A stretch of 62,359 bases of DNA from Holtermannia corniformis (lineage: Eukaryota > Basidiomycota > Tremellomycetes > Holtermanniales): the NCBI GenBank assembly GCA_001599935.1, contig BCIJ01000004.1:964831-1027189 (forward strand), written 5' to 3'. Numbering within the stretch: position 1 is the first letter of the stretch; each line of letters opens with the position of its first letter. The notes below the pieces were generated by a model, which searched no databases, was not told the DNA's origin, and saw only the letters and a list, made by a program, of their open reading frames with translations. This document shows, piece by piece, positions 11,604-23,685 of this stretch. The position numbers and the translations under genes are program-made.

Positions 11604-13435
11604 ATGGTAAACTCAGACACTGAAAACGCACCGCTACTGCCAGCAACCGTCACGCGTATTCCGCGCAAGCCCTTTGTATCGCTGCTTCTTGTACGCATTG
11701 CAGATGGTGAGCGCGGACTCTGATCATCTGCGCGCGGCTGATCGCACACAGCTGCATCGTACATGCTCATCTTTCCATACGTCGCTGCCCTGCTGATGCA
11801 TGTTGGTGTGGCCCCAAAGGACATTGGACTGTACGCCGGTATAGCCGTGAGTCATCTCTATCAGCGCACGACGTATTGATACTGGCCATTTCAGGAAGGT
11901 GCTGTCATGCTCTCGGAAGCGTTGACAGCACCGCTGTGGGCGCGAATCTCTCACCACATAGGCAAATTTCGCTGCCTTCAGCTGGGCTTGTTGATAATCA
12001 TCGTTCCAACGCTCATGATTGGCTTTGCAACGTCCGCTTGGCAGATCATCCTCGCTCGCTTCATTGGTGAGCTTCCGTGGGTAGGAAGCAAGTTGACGCA
12101 GTGGCAGTCGGCACCAATCCTAGCCCATTGATCTCGAGGGCGATGCTGAGCGAAATGACGACGCCTGACAATCGAGTCAAGGCGTACTCGATATACACGC
12201 CGGCTTATACAGCCGGGACGATGATCGGGACACTCATGGGTGGTCTACTGGCTCAACCGGGGGTAAACTCCATCTTCGGCCGCTGGACAGTGCTGCAGCA
12301 ATGGCCGTTCCTGTTGCCGCCGCTAGCTGCTGCAGCCTTGTGAGTGCGTGCTGCCAGTCGTCATCGCGCTGACTGCATCAGGGCTCTGCTTGCATTGATA
12401 ATGGCGACAATGTTTATGAGCAATGTATGTCAACCAGGCTGGATAAAGCTGACCGCCAAGCACAAGGCTACCACGGTCGCCCAGGCCGAAGCTGTTTCGC
12501 GTGACCAAGCGCCTCGTACCCTATGGGCCGAAGTTCGCGAGTGTCTGTCGATTCCCGGTCTGTCGCTTCTCCTCTTGATCGTATTCTGTGCGTATACTTG
12601 TGCTCGGCTGCGACTTTGTTGACGTCACAGTCTACGAAGGCAGTGAGTAATCCAAGCCTTCCCTGCTTGTCTGACAGCTGCAAGACAAGTACGAATGGGA
12701 CGGCGTGTTTCCAGTCTTTGCATACACAGGCACGTCCCACGGCGGCTTGGGTTTATCGGTGAGCTGTGCGCGAGCGTCCACTAGCTGACGCCTGCAGACC
12801 GCGGCGATAGGAGGCATCCTGGCGGTGTCATCGGCCTTGTACATTGCCGTGTCTCTCTCAGTATTTGTCAAGATACAGCAAGCCGTCGGCGACCGAATGC
12901 TCATGCCCATCACTCTGGTCTGCTTTCCGCTGTTGGCCTTGAGTTTGCCAATCGGCGAGGGGCTTGCCAAGTCGCACCGAGCGGAGATGGGTGTGATCGT
13001 CACAGTGCAAGTGGTTCTGCGGATGATCGGGCGTTTCACCACTCAGTGCGTTGGAACTGCCCTGGCGCGCGATTCTAACTGGGCTAGAATGGTATTCACC
13101 GGCCTCATGGCTTTGATTGAGGACGCGCCAGAGAAAGCGACAATGGTGTATGCGCTGCAGGTTCTTGCTGCGGTCAGTGAGACTAGATCATCAGTCCAAG
13201 CTGACGCCCAACAGGCCGCCGGTAGAGTCCCGGGACCTGCCATCGCAGGGTAGGTGCATCACGCGACCAGCCTGTACTGACCGCGTTGTACAGCCTCGCC
13301 TTTTCTCGCTCGCGTCAGTACCCTCCGGATACTCTTGGCCATGCCTCTGGCTGGCTGACGCTGCTGGTATTGGCGCTGCCAATGTGCTTCCTTGCCGTCA
13401 AGAGGTCCACGGTGAGCAGCGTCCGGCTGGATTGA
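11604..13435 (+). CDS. MFS transporter, copy 2 of a tandem triplet
   Basis: Paralogue of 9625-11443 with the same intron positions. It starts MVNSDTENAPLLPATVTRIP at 11604. Key segments are SEALTAPLWARISHHIGKFR, GTNPSPLISRAMLSEMTTPD and AYSIYTPAYTAGTMIG. A conserved EWDGVFPVFAY segment sits just before helix 7 in copies 2 and 3. Exons end at 11706 and then at the same places as its neighbours; an in-frame 36-nt intron near 12425 matches the 47-nt intron of copy 1. The stop is TGA at 13433-13435 after VKRSTVSSVRLD, so the tail differs from copy 1. It shows clear divergence from the other copies, so the duplication is not recent. Confidence 0.82.
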
Positions 13436-13580
13436 GACGTGGCCACCGCGAGGTTCTGGCGCATGCAGTCTTGCATATGCACGTCATGACCCCTCGCTTG
13501 ACAAAGGGGCTCCCGAAAGGAGCTTGACTGAAGGGAGAACACGAAGCTATGTTGACGGTGGCTGTCTCGAGTCGTTCATC

Positions 13581-15322
13581 ATGCCCCAACCAGAACGCCA
13601 GCCGCTACTTGCCCGTCAGCAGCCCTCGATCCCAGCTGGCCCGTTTGTGACCGTATTGCTCGTGCGCATCGTCGACTGTGAGTCTTTGTCTCTGCGTATG
13701 CAACTCTGACCGCTACGCAGCAATCTCGTTCGCACTCATCTTCCCGTATGTCACAGCGCTATTGCTCCATGTTGGCACCGAACCGCGCAACGTTGGACTG
13801 TATGCAGGCCTTGCGGTGAGTCGCGCGCAGGGATCATGAACTGACAGAGCAGGAAGGAGTGTTGATGCTCACCGAAGCCGTCACGGCGCCTCTTTGGGCT
13901 GACCTGGCTGACCGCATCGGCCGCGTGCGGTGCTTGCAAATCGGCATAGTCGTCAGTCTCATTCCAACTATTCTCAGTGGTTTCATCACCGCCGCCTGGC
14001 AAGTCATTCTCTTCAGGTTTTTGAGTGGGTCACTCGATACCCCAACCCTACTGACGCCTCAGTCGGACTGAACCCGAGCACGCTTTTGTCGCGAGCGCTG
14101 CTTGGCGAAATCACCAACCCAGATAACCGCGTGTGGGCGTTCGCCATCTTTACGCCGTGCTTTGCCTTTGGAGTCATGATCGGCAGTCTTCTTGGCGGTT
14201 GGTTGGCTCAACCAGCCCATGGTACGGTTCTGGGCAGCTTCAAACTGCTTCAGCGCTGGCCGTTTCTAGCGCCGCCGCTTGCCTACTCGCTGCTGTGAGT
14301 GCGCTTGGCTTGGCAGGCTGCTGACGCGTTCAGGGCCGTGCTAGTTCTCCTCATGACCATGCTATTCATTGGCAAAGACCAGAGTCGGGAGCATCGGACA
14401 GCGGAACAGCGTGAGACGGCGCTCGGCACCTGGGACAAGATGAAGCAATGCCGGCTCGTACCTGGCCTTGCCCTGTGGCTGTGGATCGATCTCGGTGCGT
14501 CTTGGGATCATCAAGCGCTCGGCTGACGCCATGTAGTATACGAAGGCTGTGAGTAGGTCGGCAGACCCTGCGTGCCCTGATCACGAAGCGCAGGCAAGAC
14601 TTCATGGGACGGCGTGTTTCCCATCTTTGCTTATACCAGCGTCAAGGAGGGAGGTCTTGCTCTCTCAGTGAGTCCTCGCAGGGCTACCACAGACTGACTC
14701 TCCAGACTTCTATGATCGGCACGGTGCTCGCTGCAACCGCGATCATATACATTCTCACCTCGGTGCTCGTTTTCCACCGCATCCAATCCCACGCCAACGC
14801 GACAACCCTGTTGGCTCTATCCCTCTTGTGCTTTCCGTTCCTTGCCTTGTCGATGCCGATCGCTGAATGGGCAGCGGCTGCCCACCGCGCCCAGCTTTCC
14901 CTGGTGATCGGCGCTGAAGTCATCCTCCGACTATCTGGCAACTTTGCTACCCAGTAAGCTACCGGATCTCGAACAGCACTGACCGTTGCAGAATCATCGA
15001 CACCTCCATCATGGACGTTGCAGAGGACTATCCCGAGCTGACGTCTATGGCGTATGCGCTCAAGATGATGGCCGGGGTGAGTACCCGACCTCTGACGCCA
15101 CTGACTGCGACAGGCTGCTGGCCGCACTCCAGGTCCGGCCATCGCTGGGTACGTGCTCATCACATCTGCATGCAACTAACAGCCAGGTTTCTCTTTTCGC
15201 GTTCACGGCAGTATCCATCGGGGACGCTGGGTCATGCGATGGGCTGGCTCGGACTGCTGCTCATCACAATGCCCTTGTGCGTGCTTCTCATCCGACAGTA
15301 CATCCGCAGCTCGCCCCAGTGA
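13581..15322 (+). CDS. MFS transporter, copy 3 of a tandem triplet
   Basis: Third paralogue. It starts MPQPERQPLLARQQPSIPAG at 13581, nearest to copy 1 in its N-terminus (ERQPLLA). Motifs are TEAVTAPLWADLADRIGRVR, GLNPSTLLSRALLGEITNPD, FAIFTPCFAFGVMIGSLLGG and SWDGVFPIFAYTS. It ends LLIRQYIRSSPQ with TGA at 15320-15322. Only 22 bp separate its stop from the convergent glycosyltransferase stop at 15345, so the 3' untranslated regions must overlap. An in-frame upstream ATG exists at 13524, but the paralogue alignment supports 13581. Confidence 0.82.
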
Positions 15323-15344
15323 CATGCAGCTGCATACCCAGACC

Positions 15345-16559
15345 CTAATGCTTGACATACCGATCGACCTCTTCCCACCCGCTGCCCTCGACGCACCGCA
15401 TTTCCTTGAGCACCCGGTCGTAAACGTGCCACCACCATGCGTGGACTGGTTGATAGTCGGTGATCGACGTTTGCTTTGGCGACAAGGCTACGAACGCTGC
15501 GAGTGAGTCGTGCAGGTTGTCCGGGTGATTCGGCATGGTGATTGGCGGCAGAGTGACGCGTGACTCTTCCCACGGCTTGCTGAGGCTGCGCGTGTCAGCT
15601 GGACTGTCGAGTACGGTCGAGCTCACATGTAGTGGACGAGAGCGGCCTGCTCATCGCGCCAGAGCTCCCGATGGACCGCACGCAGAGTCTTGAGGGCGTT
15701 GACGAACCAGGGCAACACCACCAGGCGACCGATGAACATGTCTGCCAGCAAGTCTTGATCTGGAAAGCGGTAGCTCGGGATCAGCGGCGATGTCGTGATG
15801 GTCTCCTGGATCTTGGCCAGCGTGGTCAGGGACGGGGTCAAGACGACGAGACCCGAGTTGAGGAGATGGTGAGTGCGTGGGGAGGATGAAGACGGGAGGG
15901 GAGGAAGAGCTTTGAGCGACGTGGATGACGACTGGAGGGCATAGGCGCAGTTGGCGGGCGTCCTGCCGAGTCAGCCTTTGCCATGCAGCCGACGCGCTCA
16001 CCAGTCTTTCGGATAATGCGCGAGCTTGAACGGGTTGCATGTGCAAGCCGGCGCGGCGCCGATCCAATCGGGGCCGGGCATTGGCAGCTCGAACAACGCG
16101 TCGAGCGAGCGCAGAAAGATCATGTCGCAGTCGATCAAGATGGCGCGCTGGGAGCGTCAGTGTGAACAACAGTGCACGCCAGCCTACCTCATACTCGACC
16201 AGCTCAAACACTCGCAGCTTGGTCCACGTATCGGCGAACCGCTCCTGACCTTGGCTGACTGCATGGCGACCGAGTGCGGGGTTCAAAGAGTCAATCTGGC
16301 GGATGAGGATGCCGGCGTTGCGGATGATGGCGCGGGATGACTCTGGCAGGGCGGCAGTGACGATGGCGACCAGAGGGTACGCGGTGAGAGGCGCGAGTGT
16401 GGCCTGGAGGGTGAGAAGACCTTGTCACGTCAGTAACGAAGACCGAAGCGTGTGCTTACCTTGAAGGTAGCTTGGCTTGGTGATCAGTGTCACCCATGCG
16501 CCGGCAATCTTGGGCTGTTCGGACATGCTCTGAACCTCCTTGCCCTGAACATTGACCAT
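15345..16559 (-). CDS. GT8-family glycosyltransferase (glycogenin/galactinol synthase-like)
   Basis: Nucleotide-sugar-dependent glycosyltransferase. The start is an ATG at 16557-16559 (MVNVQGKEVQSMSEQPKIAG); MSEQPKIAG could also be the true start. GT8 signatures in order: AWVTLITKPSYL, the acceptor segment RAILIDCDMIFLRSLDALFE (DxD metal site in DCDMIF), HLLNSGLVVLTPSL, and YRFPDQDLLADMF. There are five exons with introns of about 40 nt; the last boundary joins HY to ILSKPWEE. No signal peptide or membrane anchor is visible, so a cytosolic enzyme is likely. Family assignment rests on the DxD and NSGLVVL blocks; the acceptor is unknown. Confidence 0.82.
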
Positions 16560-17098
16560 GGCGACTCGCGCTTGTCGCTTTCAATACGCTCGGCAGGCGA
16601 GCATGCTCGCGGAAATGTTGTCGTCGACGCCCACGTTGCTGAACAGGCGCTCGCTCAAGATCGATCGCACGGGCAACGCCGAAATCGAAGCTTGCGTCAC
16701 GCGGCGTGGATGCTGCGAGTCAACAGGCGCAGGGCGGCGAGCACCACGTTTGGAGAGGCAACAGCGGCAGGGTTAGGACGCGGCAGGGATTTGCGACAGA
16801 CATTTCGGAGTGCAGATCACTGAATATTCTCCGAAAGGACTGCCACGCGCCGATCCCTCGTGGTGACTTGGTTCATCAGAACGTGTAGCACATTCTCGAA
16901 TGAGCCTGAAGATGCCTATATGATTGCCTATCAGCAATGCAGTTGCTCGCTGGCACCCTCTGAACAGCACTCTCCTACCGCACCGTTACCCGCTCGCCTA
17001 TGACGTTGAACTGTGCACACATGAAAACCAGGGCAGGTACGTCATTGCCTGCCAGCGCGTCACAGCCGTCTTCCCCTTCTTCTTCAACCACCACCACC
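16560..17098. other. Divergent intergenic region
   Basis: The 539 bp between the divergently transcribed glycosyltransferase and EI24-like genes; likely carries both promoters. Pyrimidine-rich CACCACCACCAC just before 17099 is probably the leader of the downstream gene. No coding signal seen. Confidence 0.5.
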
Positions 17099-18259
17099 AT
17101 GTCAGCTACCGGCACACGCAAGCGTCAGTCAAAGCACACGATCCCAAGCCAGGTCGACTTCAAGGAGTCGGCCCAGCGGCAGATCAACGAGGTCAAGAAT
17201 GTCGCTGCCGACGCCGTCACGAGCAAGGCGTGGGCGTATCCTCTGCTTGGCATCCTTTACCTCGTCAGGCGTGAGTGATCCGTGCGCAGGAATGTATACT
17301 GAGAGCCTAGACCCCACTCTGCTCACCCCGCTCATCCCTACCATCATCAAAGGCGGCTTGATCTCGGTCGCCGTCTTGGCCGCAATGTTCTTCCTCACGT
17401 ACCTGCCGCAAGTCGCCTTCCTCGCGTTTGTCTCGGGTCCACTGGGTGAGTACTAGCCGCAGCTACACAGCTGACCCTGTAGCGTTCATCGCCGCCGTCC
17501 CGCTCGTGCTCGGCGAGACCTACATCATCCTCAACCTTTTCCTCCGCGGCTTCCTCGTCGGCCAAATCGGCGTCGACCTCTTTGACGCCGTCCTGCTCCA
17601 GAAGAACCAGTCGACGCTTGTCGAACGTGGCCGCCAGGTCTCGTCCAAGTCGGGTGGTGGCAAGATCCTCGGAGGCATGCTCACCAAGCCGCTCTCCAAG
17701 TTTAGCACGGTGGGTTTGGTTCGGCGTGTGACGTAGGCTGACGAGGATAGGACAACATTGTCCGCTACGTGCTCAGTCTGCCGCTCAACTTGATCCCCGT
17801 CGTGGGCACCGTCTTCTTCCTCGGGTCAGTCTGGGCTATCATCGCAGAGCTCGAGCTAACTCGCCCAGATACAACGGCTTCAAGTCTGGTCCAGGCTATC
17901 ACGCGCGCTACTTTCAGCTCAAGGGCTACGACAAGGACAAGCGTCTGTCGGCGATCAAGAAGCGTCGCGGCGGCTACACTGCGTGCGTCTCGAGCTCTTG
18001 TCATAGCCGACTGACGCGTCACAGCTTTGGCACGGTCGCCATGGTTCTCAACCTCGTTCCGATTGCTTCCATCTTCTTCATCTGTATGTTGCATCCGTAT
18101 CGTGGTAGCCGCTGACAAGCAGTCACCACGACGGTCGGCGCGGCGCTCTGGGCTTCCGATCTCGAGGTCAAGTCGGCTGGCGGCTCGCAATCGCAACACG
18201 ACGAAGTCGAGGTCGAGCTCCCAGCCGTGATTGACCACGCCGGCAAGAAGGACCTCTAG
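17099..18259 (+). CDS. EI24/LDS-like multi-pass membrane protein
   Basis: Membrane protein resembling the EI24 (etoposide-induced 2.4) family, which in yeast includes the lipid-droplet/outer-spore-wall proteins Lds1, Lds2 and Rrt8. It starts MSATGTRKRQSKHTIPSQ. Hydrophobic segments: ISVAVLAAMFFLTYLPQVAF, FIAAVPLVLGETYIILNLF, YVLSLPLNLIPVVGTVFFL and FGTVAMVLNLVPIASIFFI. The hallmark GPGYHARYFQLKGYDKD lies between the last two. Exons: 17099-17270, from 17311 onward, and four more, all with about 40-nt introns. The acidic tail (EVEVELPAVIDHAGKKDL) ends at TAG 18257-18259. Family membership is likely; localisation is inference. Confidence 0.75.
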
Positions 18260-18304
18260 GTGCTCTGCAAGTACTATTTATGAATCCATCGACTCGTATT
18301 CTGT

Positions 18305-20812
18305 CTATGCCACCGGCTTGACGAACAACTGCTTGATGCGCAAGGGCAGCTCGCCGACGCCAAAGCGTAGATTGTTGGGCACGCCAGTCTTGGACGGGAT
18401 CCTGACGCAGTCAGCGCGGTTGGTTCAGGGGTACGTACACTGTCCAGAGGATGGTCATGCAGGACACGATTGCCAACAAGAGCGGCATGAGCACCTGTAC
18501 ACCCTTTGCAGATGCGAGGGCGCCTGGACGGGTGAGACGGGTAAGCGACGGCAGAGTCGACGTACCGCAGAGGAAGGGCCAGACTGCCCCGCCGATGGAC
18601 GCAGCCGAGCTCACAAACGAGAGCGAGGTCATGATCAAGTGGCTAGAGTTGTCAGCGCCGTGTGGCCATTGTCGCCACGTACGGAGGGAGCAGCTTGGCC
18701 GCCTTGACGTTAGCGTAAACTGGCAAGGCGGACTCACGACAGCGCAAGCAATACTGCGCTTGGTCAGCAGGCACGTTGATCATCGAGACTCACGGGAAGA
18801 TGGGACCTTGGACAAAGCCGATCATGGCTGTTGCGACGGCGCCTGCCACTACTGGCTGGACAAACCACACGACAAAGCCGAGGGCGATGCTAGCGGCGTC
18901 AGTGGGTTCACGTAAACTTTACATACCTCGTGACGAGAAAGGCGTGTACAAGATGCTGTCATGTCAGTCGACGTCGAGTCGTAGCACTTGCCTTTTCCGT
19001 GCTCCAGTGTAGGAACGACGAGACGAGACCGAGGCATAGCCGCCCTGCCGTGAGACCAGCCCAAAAGCCGCTGACAGTTAGCATAGCACGAGGCATCGCA
19101 AACGTACGTAGCAGCATAGCCTGCCGCCGTCGGCTCGGCGTGTCGGACTTCGAGCAGGTACGTGACGATCCAGCCGCCGCTCGTGACCTCGTAGCCAGTG
19201 TAGAGCTGTGGGTCAGCCTCGCGGTGACGCTCGGTACGTACAAAGAGGAAGCTCGCAAGGAACCACGTCTGAAAAGTCAGCGCGTGTGTTGGACAGAGGA
19301 CGTACAAAAGGCAACGACAGCGTCTTGCCCATGGTCGACTGCGGCTTGGTCTTGCCACGGCGTGCTTGGCGTTTGCGTCCCGCCTCGGCGTGACCGACTG
19401 ACGCATTGTCATGCTCGGCCAGCGCCTCGGCAGCCATCGACTGTGCGTCGAGTGCTCGCGAGATCTGCATCTCCATCTCTTGGCGATCGCGCGCGGCTTC
19501 GAGATCTGCGCGGCGCTCGGCAGCGTCGGGCCAAAAGGCGTAGCCGACAAAGCAGACGTTGAGCACGGCGTAGCCAACGGAGAGGTTCTGCAGGTCAGCT
19601 GTGAATGAGCTAGAGAACTCACGTAAAAACGGTACCACACCCAGCCTTTGGCAAGCACTGTTGTGGCGACGAGTGGGGAGAGGAGTGCACCGAGGCCCTG
19701 TGGCATGTCAGCCTTGCTCGAGCGCAGATTCGCGAGCGAATCACATAACCGCCGTGAAGGAAACCCAGCAACATGCCCGACTTGACCGGCTGGGACGCGG
19801 CGTATGCGTTGCTGCACGTCAGCTACGCCTCGCCGTGCGCGCTCACAGTTGTCCAGTGGTGATCGCTTGACCCGTACCGCCGCAGATACCGGCAATGACC
19901 ATGCCGTAGAACGGAGGGTAGGAGCAGCTACGGCGTGAGCACTGGCCGTCGGCTCGAGACCTACTTGACGATAAAGTAGACCATTTGCACGCAGAACGCC
20001 AAGACCATGGCAATGGTCCGGCCGCGCTCCATGGAAAAGGCCTTTTCGGCCTTGCGGTAGGCAGAGATCCGAGCCGAGAGCGACGGCTTGTCACCCGACT
20101 CGGCCGATGGGAGAGGGTAGAGCCCGACTTGGCGAACGAGCGGCTCGTTGAGAAAGGTGCCGATGAGGAAGCCAACGGCTTGGGCGACAAAGATGAGCGA
20201 GACCTGGGGTCAGCTGCGTTCGTGGCAAGGGACTTGCCTTGATGTACGGCAGCTTGTAATCAGCCTCGATGGACGGGATCATGGCACCGGCGGCTGTAGT
20301 GTCAGACGTGCAACTCGCGCACCGACTCACTGCCGTCCGACCACCCGCAGATTCCGTATGCAGTCATGGACGCTGCCAGCCGGAGCCAGTACTTTTTCGG
20401 CTGCTTGTACGTCTCGATCAGGCCGCGCTCGGGCGTGCCGGGGGTGACGGGAGTCTGGGCCAAGCTCGTCAAGTTGGAAAAGCTCGGTGGGAGAGAAGCG
20501 CCGGGGGCGAGGCGGTCGTTGGGTTTCCCATTGACCGACGCGTCAAAGCTGCGATTGTCAGCGTGAGATGGCATCGTCGTCGACTGACCGGATATGCGGC
20601 GGCTCGTAGTCCTCGGCAATCGCATGCTCATCTTGCGGTGTGAGCTGGAAGACTGGACGCTGCTGGGCCGATGTGAACGACCGAGTGCGAGAGTCTTGGC
20701 GAGCTTTGTCCCTTGCCACCGACGGCCGGCGGTCTCGCAACTCGTATGCGAGCGCCGGGAGGCCGTCTGCTTCGTCGACCGGTAGATTGAGCTTTTCTTT
20801 CTGATCACCCAT
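18305..20812 (-). CDS. MFS transporter, BSC6-like type
   Basis: Large MFS carrier with a long cytosolic N-terminus (MGDQKEKLNLPVDEADGLPA at 20812) and a long charged central loop (AARDRQEMEMQISRALDAQ ... AEAGRKRQARRGKTKPQ). Membrane segments include AASMTAYGICGWSDG, SLIFVAQAVGFLIGTFL, IAMVLAFCVQMVYFIV, MVIAGICGGTGQAITTGQ and SGFWAGLTAGRLCLGLVSSF. At least 14 small exons are needed; donors and acceptors on the minus strand are consistent. The final exon ends LPLRIKQLFVKPVA at 18305. The wide loop and helix pattern remind me of fungal Bsc6-type facilitators, but that subfamily call is tentative. Not closely related to the 9.6-15.3 kb triplet. Confidence 0.72.
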
Positions 20813-20940
20813 GGCAGTGCGAGTGCAAGGAGTGCATGGATTGCTCGCTACAGCTAAGATTGCACTACACGTGTTGTGCGACCATCCGAGGTCGGGCCGT
20901 GCGCCGACGCGAACTCGGGGAAGGTGGAGCACCAAAAGGT

Positions 20941-21484
20941 CAGAGCGCCTGCGCACCCCGAGTTTGATCTGTACGCTCGACGGCCCACTCGACCAGCTGC
21001 TTCAGCTCGGTCCATTGGCGCTGCTCGCACGCCTCGAGCGACTTGTTGGCGTGATACGCCGACTCGCACGCGTCGACAAAGGCCATGGCGTCTTGCGGCG
21101 ATGGATAGAGTGGGTGGTTGACCTGTCCCCACCAGCTGCTGGTGTCAGGGTGGCAGTGAAAGGGGACGCACTATTTGGAGTTTGCAAAATCACCTGCACG
21201 TCAGCGTACGCCCACTCGCCTAGTCACCCACCTTCTCTCCGATGGACAATCGCATGCATCAGATCGGCTGTCCGATCGCCTTCCATGTCCTGTGCGAGCA
21301 GGTGGGCTTGCTCCCAGTCGTCGTTTACCAGATGCAAGCTCGCCTTGAGCATGTTGGGTGCATCGAGCGCCTTGATCTCGGCCTCGAGGGCTGGAAGGAA
21401 CGCCTTTCTGGGGCACAGCGGCGGCAGGGGAGATCGAGGAGCGAGCAGCTTGCGTACGAGCTCTGCAGTCTTGGCTGAAGGCAT
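20941..21484 (-). CDS. Small conserved protein of unknown function
   Basis: About 150 residues from three exons. It begins MPSAKTAELVRKLLAPR at 21484. The central block DDWEQAHLLAQDMEGDRTAD with LMHAIVHRREGDFANSKY, followed after an intron by WWGQVNHPLY, looks like a conserved core; I recall bacterial and fungal proteins with a similar DWEQAH...HRxEGD...N..YW pattern, but I know no function. The rest is helical (ACESAYHANKSLEACEQRQW). No targeting signal. Frame is kept across 35-40-nt introns, and codon use matches core genes. Confidence 0.68.
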
Positions 21485-21597
21485 CTTGTCGACAGTGCGA
21501 GCTCACTCGCGATGGTGGTCAATCGGGTGACGTCACGGCGGTGTGGATGGTAATCGACATGCATAAGGTCCGTGGCCCACTGGGCACTATGCTACAT

Positions 21598-22384
21598 TCA
21601 CACGACAATGGCGCCGACGCCCGCGACGACACCAACGAGGCCGACGGCACCAGCGAGGCCGAGGCCCATGAAGCCACCGGCAGTCGTGAGCGAAGCCGCA
21701 CCCGAGGGTTCGGCAGAGGCGGCAGAGCTGGCGGCGCTCGACGCACTCGACGAGCGCGAGGCCGCACCTGACTGAGCGGTGAGAGAGGCCGAGGCAGCGT
21801 GCGAGGAAGCACTGCCGACGACGCCAGAGGCCGACGAGAGGGCACCCGATGCGGCGGCAGAGGCGGATCCAAGAGCGCCGCTGGTGGGTTAGCCAGGGTA
21901 AAGCTCGAGCGGCACTCACGAAGCAGAGGCAACGGCAGACGAGGCACCGCCAACAGCGCCGCTGGTGACCGAAGCGATGATCGAGCTGGCGTCGGTAGCC
22001 TCACCGGTCGCGTCGGTCGCAGTGGGGTCGGCGCCCGAGATGGCCGTGGTTTCTGCCGGTCAGTATAGAAGAGGGAGGACTCGACGTACCGTCCGCACCC
22101 GTCTCGCCAGTGTCGGCACCAGTGTCGGTGCCGTCCGCACCGTCCGCACCCGCACCGTCCGCACCAGTGCCGGCTCCAGCATCCGCACCAGTGTCAGCAC
22201 CAGTGTCGGCACCGGCAGCACCCGTGTCTTCGCCGGCATCTGCACGCCGTCAGCTCTGTCAACTCGCACCCACACACCCACCCTGGCGGATCGCGAGGTG
22301 AGCGTTGCCCGCGGCGGGCATGGCGGCCTGGGCGGTAATGGCAGAAAGCAGGCCGATGGCAACAGCGGTCGATGTGAAACGCAT
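21598..22384 (-). CDS. Ala/Ser/Thr-rich surface protein with signal peptide and hydrophobic tail
   Basis: It starts MRFTSTAVAIGLLSAITAQA, a clear signal peptide, then an RQ dipeptide that could be a processing site. The first large exon encodes a low-complexity Gly-Ala-Asp repeat (GADTGADTGADAGAGTGADG). Later exons are Ala/Ser-rich (ASSAVASAS; GALGSASAAASGALSSASG). The C-terminus is hydrophobic (GFMGLGLAGAVGLVGVVAGV ... GAIVV) without a charged tail, as expected for GPI addition. Five exons on the minus strand. Likely a heavily O-glycosylated wall or plasma-membrane protein. Repeats prevent any family call. Confidence 0.65.
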
Positions 22385-22668
22385 TCTGTATCAGTTGACT
22401 TTTGAAAGTGGGTGTGCGAAAGTGGGTGTGGATACAGTATAGTCGAGAGGTGGCCGCCAGCTATATACCTCGCGCCGACTTCCTTTAGTCGCTCCCCGGG
22501 GCGCTATCCGAGGCGGTGTCAACACTACCGATTCGTGACCAGACTAGCTTCGCGAGGGGAGACCCCGTTTTAGCACCAAAGGGCCTGCACGCGCAGCAAA
22601 GGCAGGGGCGGTACAAAGCTAGGTGGCGCCGCACAGACACTGCATCCCACAACGTTGCTTCCGACATC

Positions 22669-22947
22669 TCATCCGTGCTCTGCACAGCGTTGGGAACCGG
22701 GCTCGCCGCAGACATCAATCAGTGTCAGTGTGATCCCTGGCGGCTGGCTGTGTGGCTCGATGGCCTCGACGATGGACCACACGTTGTCATAGTCGAGCAG
22801 GCCGCCGACCGAGATGGTGAACTGGGTTGCGGCTGAAGAGTTTTTACGGGACCCCTGCCAGACGCGCCAGGTGGTGAGCGACGTCTGGGTCGAGTTGTCA
22901 AACTCGAGCAACTGGCGCTTGACTGGATACAGGCAACGCTGTGACAT
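22669..22947 (-). CDS. Possible small ORF between two surface-protein genes
   Basis: A 92-codon minus-strand frame beginning MSQRCLYPVKRQLLEFDNST, with a plausible mixed composition (TTWRVWQGSRKNSS; SVGGLLDYDNVWSIVEAIE). No splice sites or homologues are obvious, and the flanks at 22385-22668 and 22948-23040 hold nothing else I can support. It could equally be a chance frame or a gene remnant. Confidence 0.25.
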   Translation of the reverse strand: MSQRCLYPVKRQLLEFDNSTQTSLTTWRVWQGSRKNSSAATQFTISVGGLLDYDNVWSIVEAIEPHSQPPGITLTLIDVCGEPGSQRCAEHG

Positions 22948-23040
22948 GGCGTTGTCGAGTGCGTGGTCGGCTTTATGCTGCAGAAGGCGACTTCAAGTGG
23001 AGCTCGGATCTCACTGCATATCATCTCCTTCGTGCTCCAC

Positions 23041-23685
23041 CTAGGCGAGGATCCGGCCGGCACCGACGATGACACCGAGGACGCCGACGAGGCCGGTCCA
23101 GGCCGCGCCGGGCGACAGGGCAAGGGCGGCACCCGAGGGCGCGGCGGATGCTGCAGCCGAACTTGCACCACCGACGACCGACCTGTATGGTCAGCAAGAG
23201 TGATAGAGCCGAGCGACTCACTTGGCCGACGAGAGAATGTTGCCACCGCTGGCCGAGCCGGAAGCCGACGACTGGCCAAGGACGGCCGAGCTGGCTGTCA
23301 GCGTGGTTATGCCGGGGACACTTACGAAGCGGAAGCAGCAAGACCACCGCTGCTCGATGCGGATGCGGCCGACGACTCGCCGAGGACGGCCGAGCTGAGG
23401 CATGAGTCGACGCCGGTAGGTCCGAACGACTCACGAAGCAGACGCGGCAAGACCACCACTCGACGCGCTGGAAGCCGAGGCGCCCGAGGCGCTGCCACCG
23501 AGGATGGCACTCGAGGCGGCGCTAGCAATTCCGCCAGAAGTAGCGTCGCCAAGGACCGAGCCGGCAAGCGAGGTCAACGCGGCCTGACGGCGTTCGACCT
23601 TGGGCGTGATGACGGGCTCGGGTGCGGCAATGGCGACAGAGCAGGCGGCGACGAGAGCGATGGTAGCGGCGAGGGTAAACTTCAT
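23041..23685 (-). CDS. Ala/Ser-rich surface protein built from repeated exons
   Basis: Signal peptide MKFTLAATIALVAACSVAIA, then a KR-type site (KVERRQ). Four exons, each ending or starting in the same phase, repeat a module: SSAILGGSASGASAS with SGGLAASA, SSAVLGESSAASAS with GGLAASA, SSAVLGQSSASGSAS with GGN, then a closing exon. It ends in a hydrophobic tail (WTGLVGVLGVIVGAGRILA), a likely GPI signal. The introns all fall inside a serine codon, which allows module gain and loss without frameshift. It is transcribed divergently from the SAHH gene. A structural cell-wall or mannoprotein role is inferred. Confidence 0.65.
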
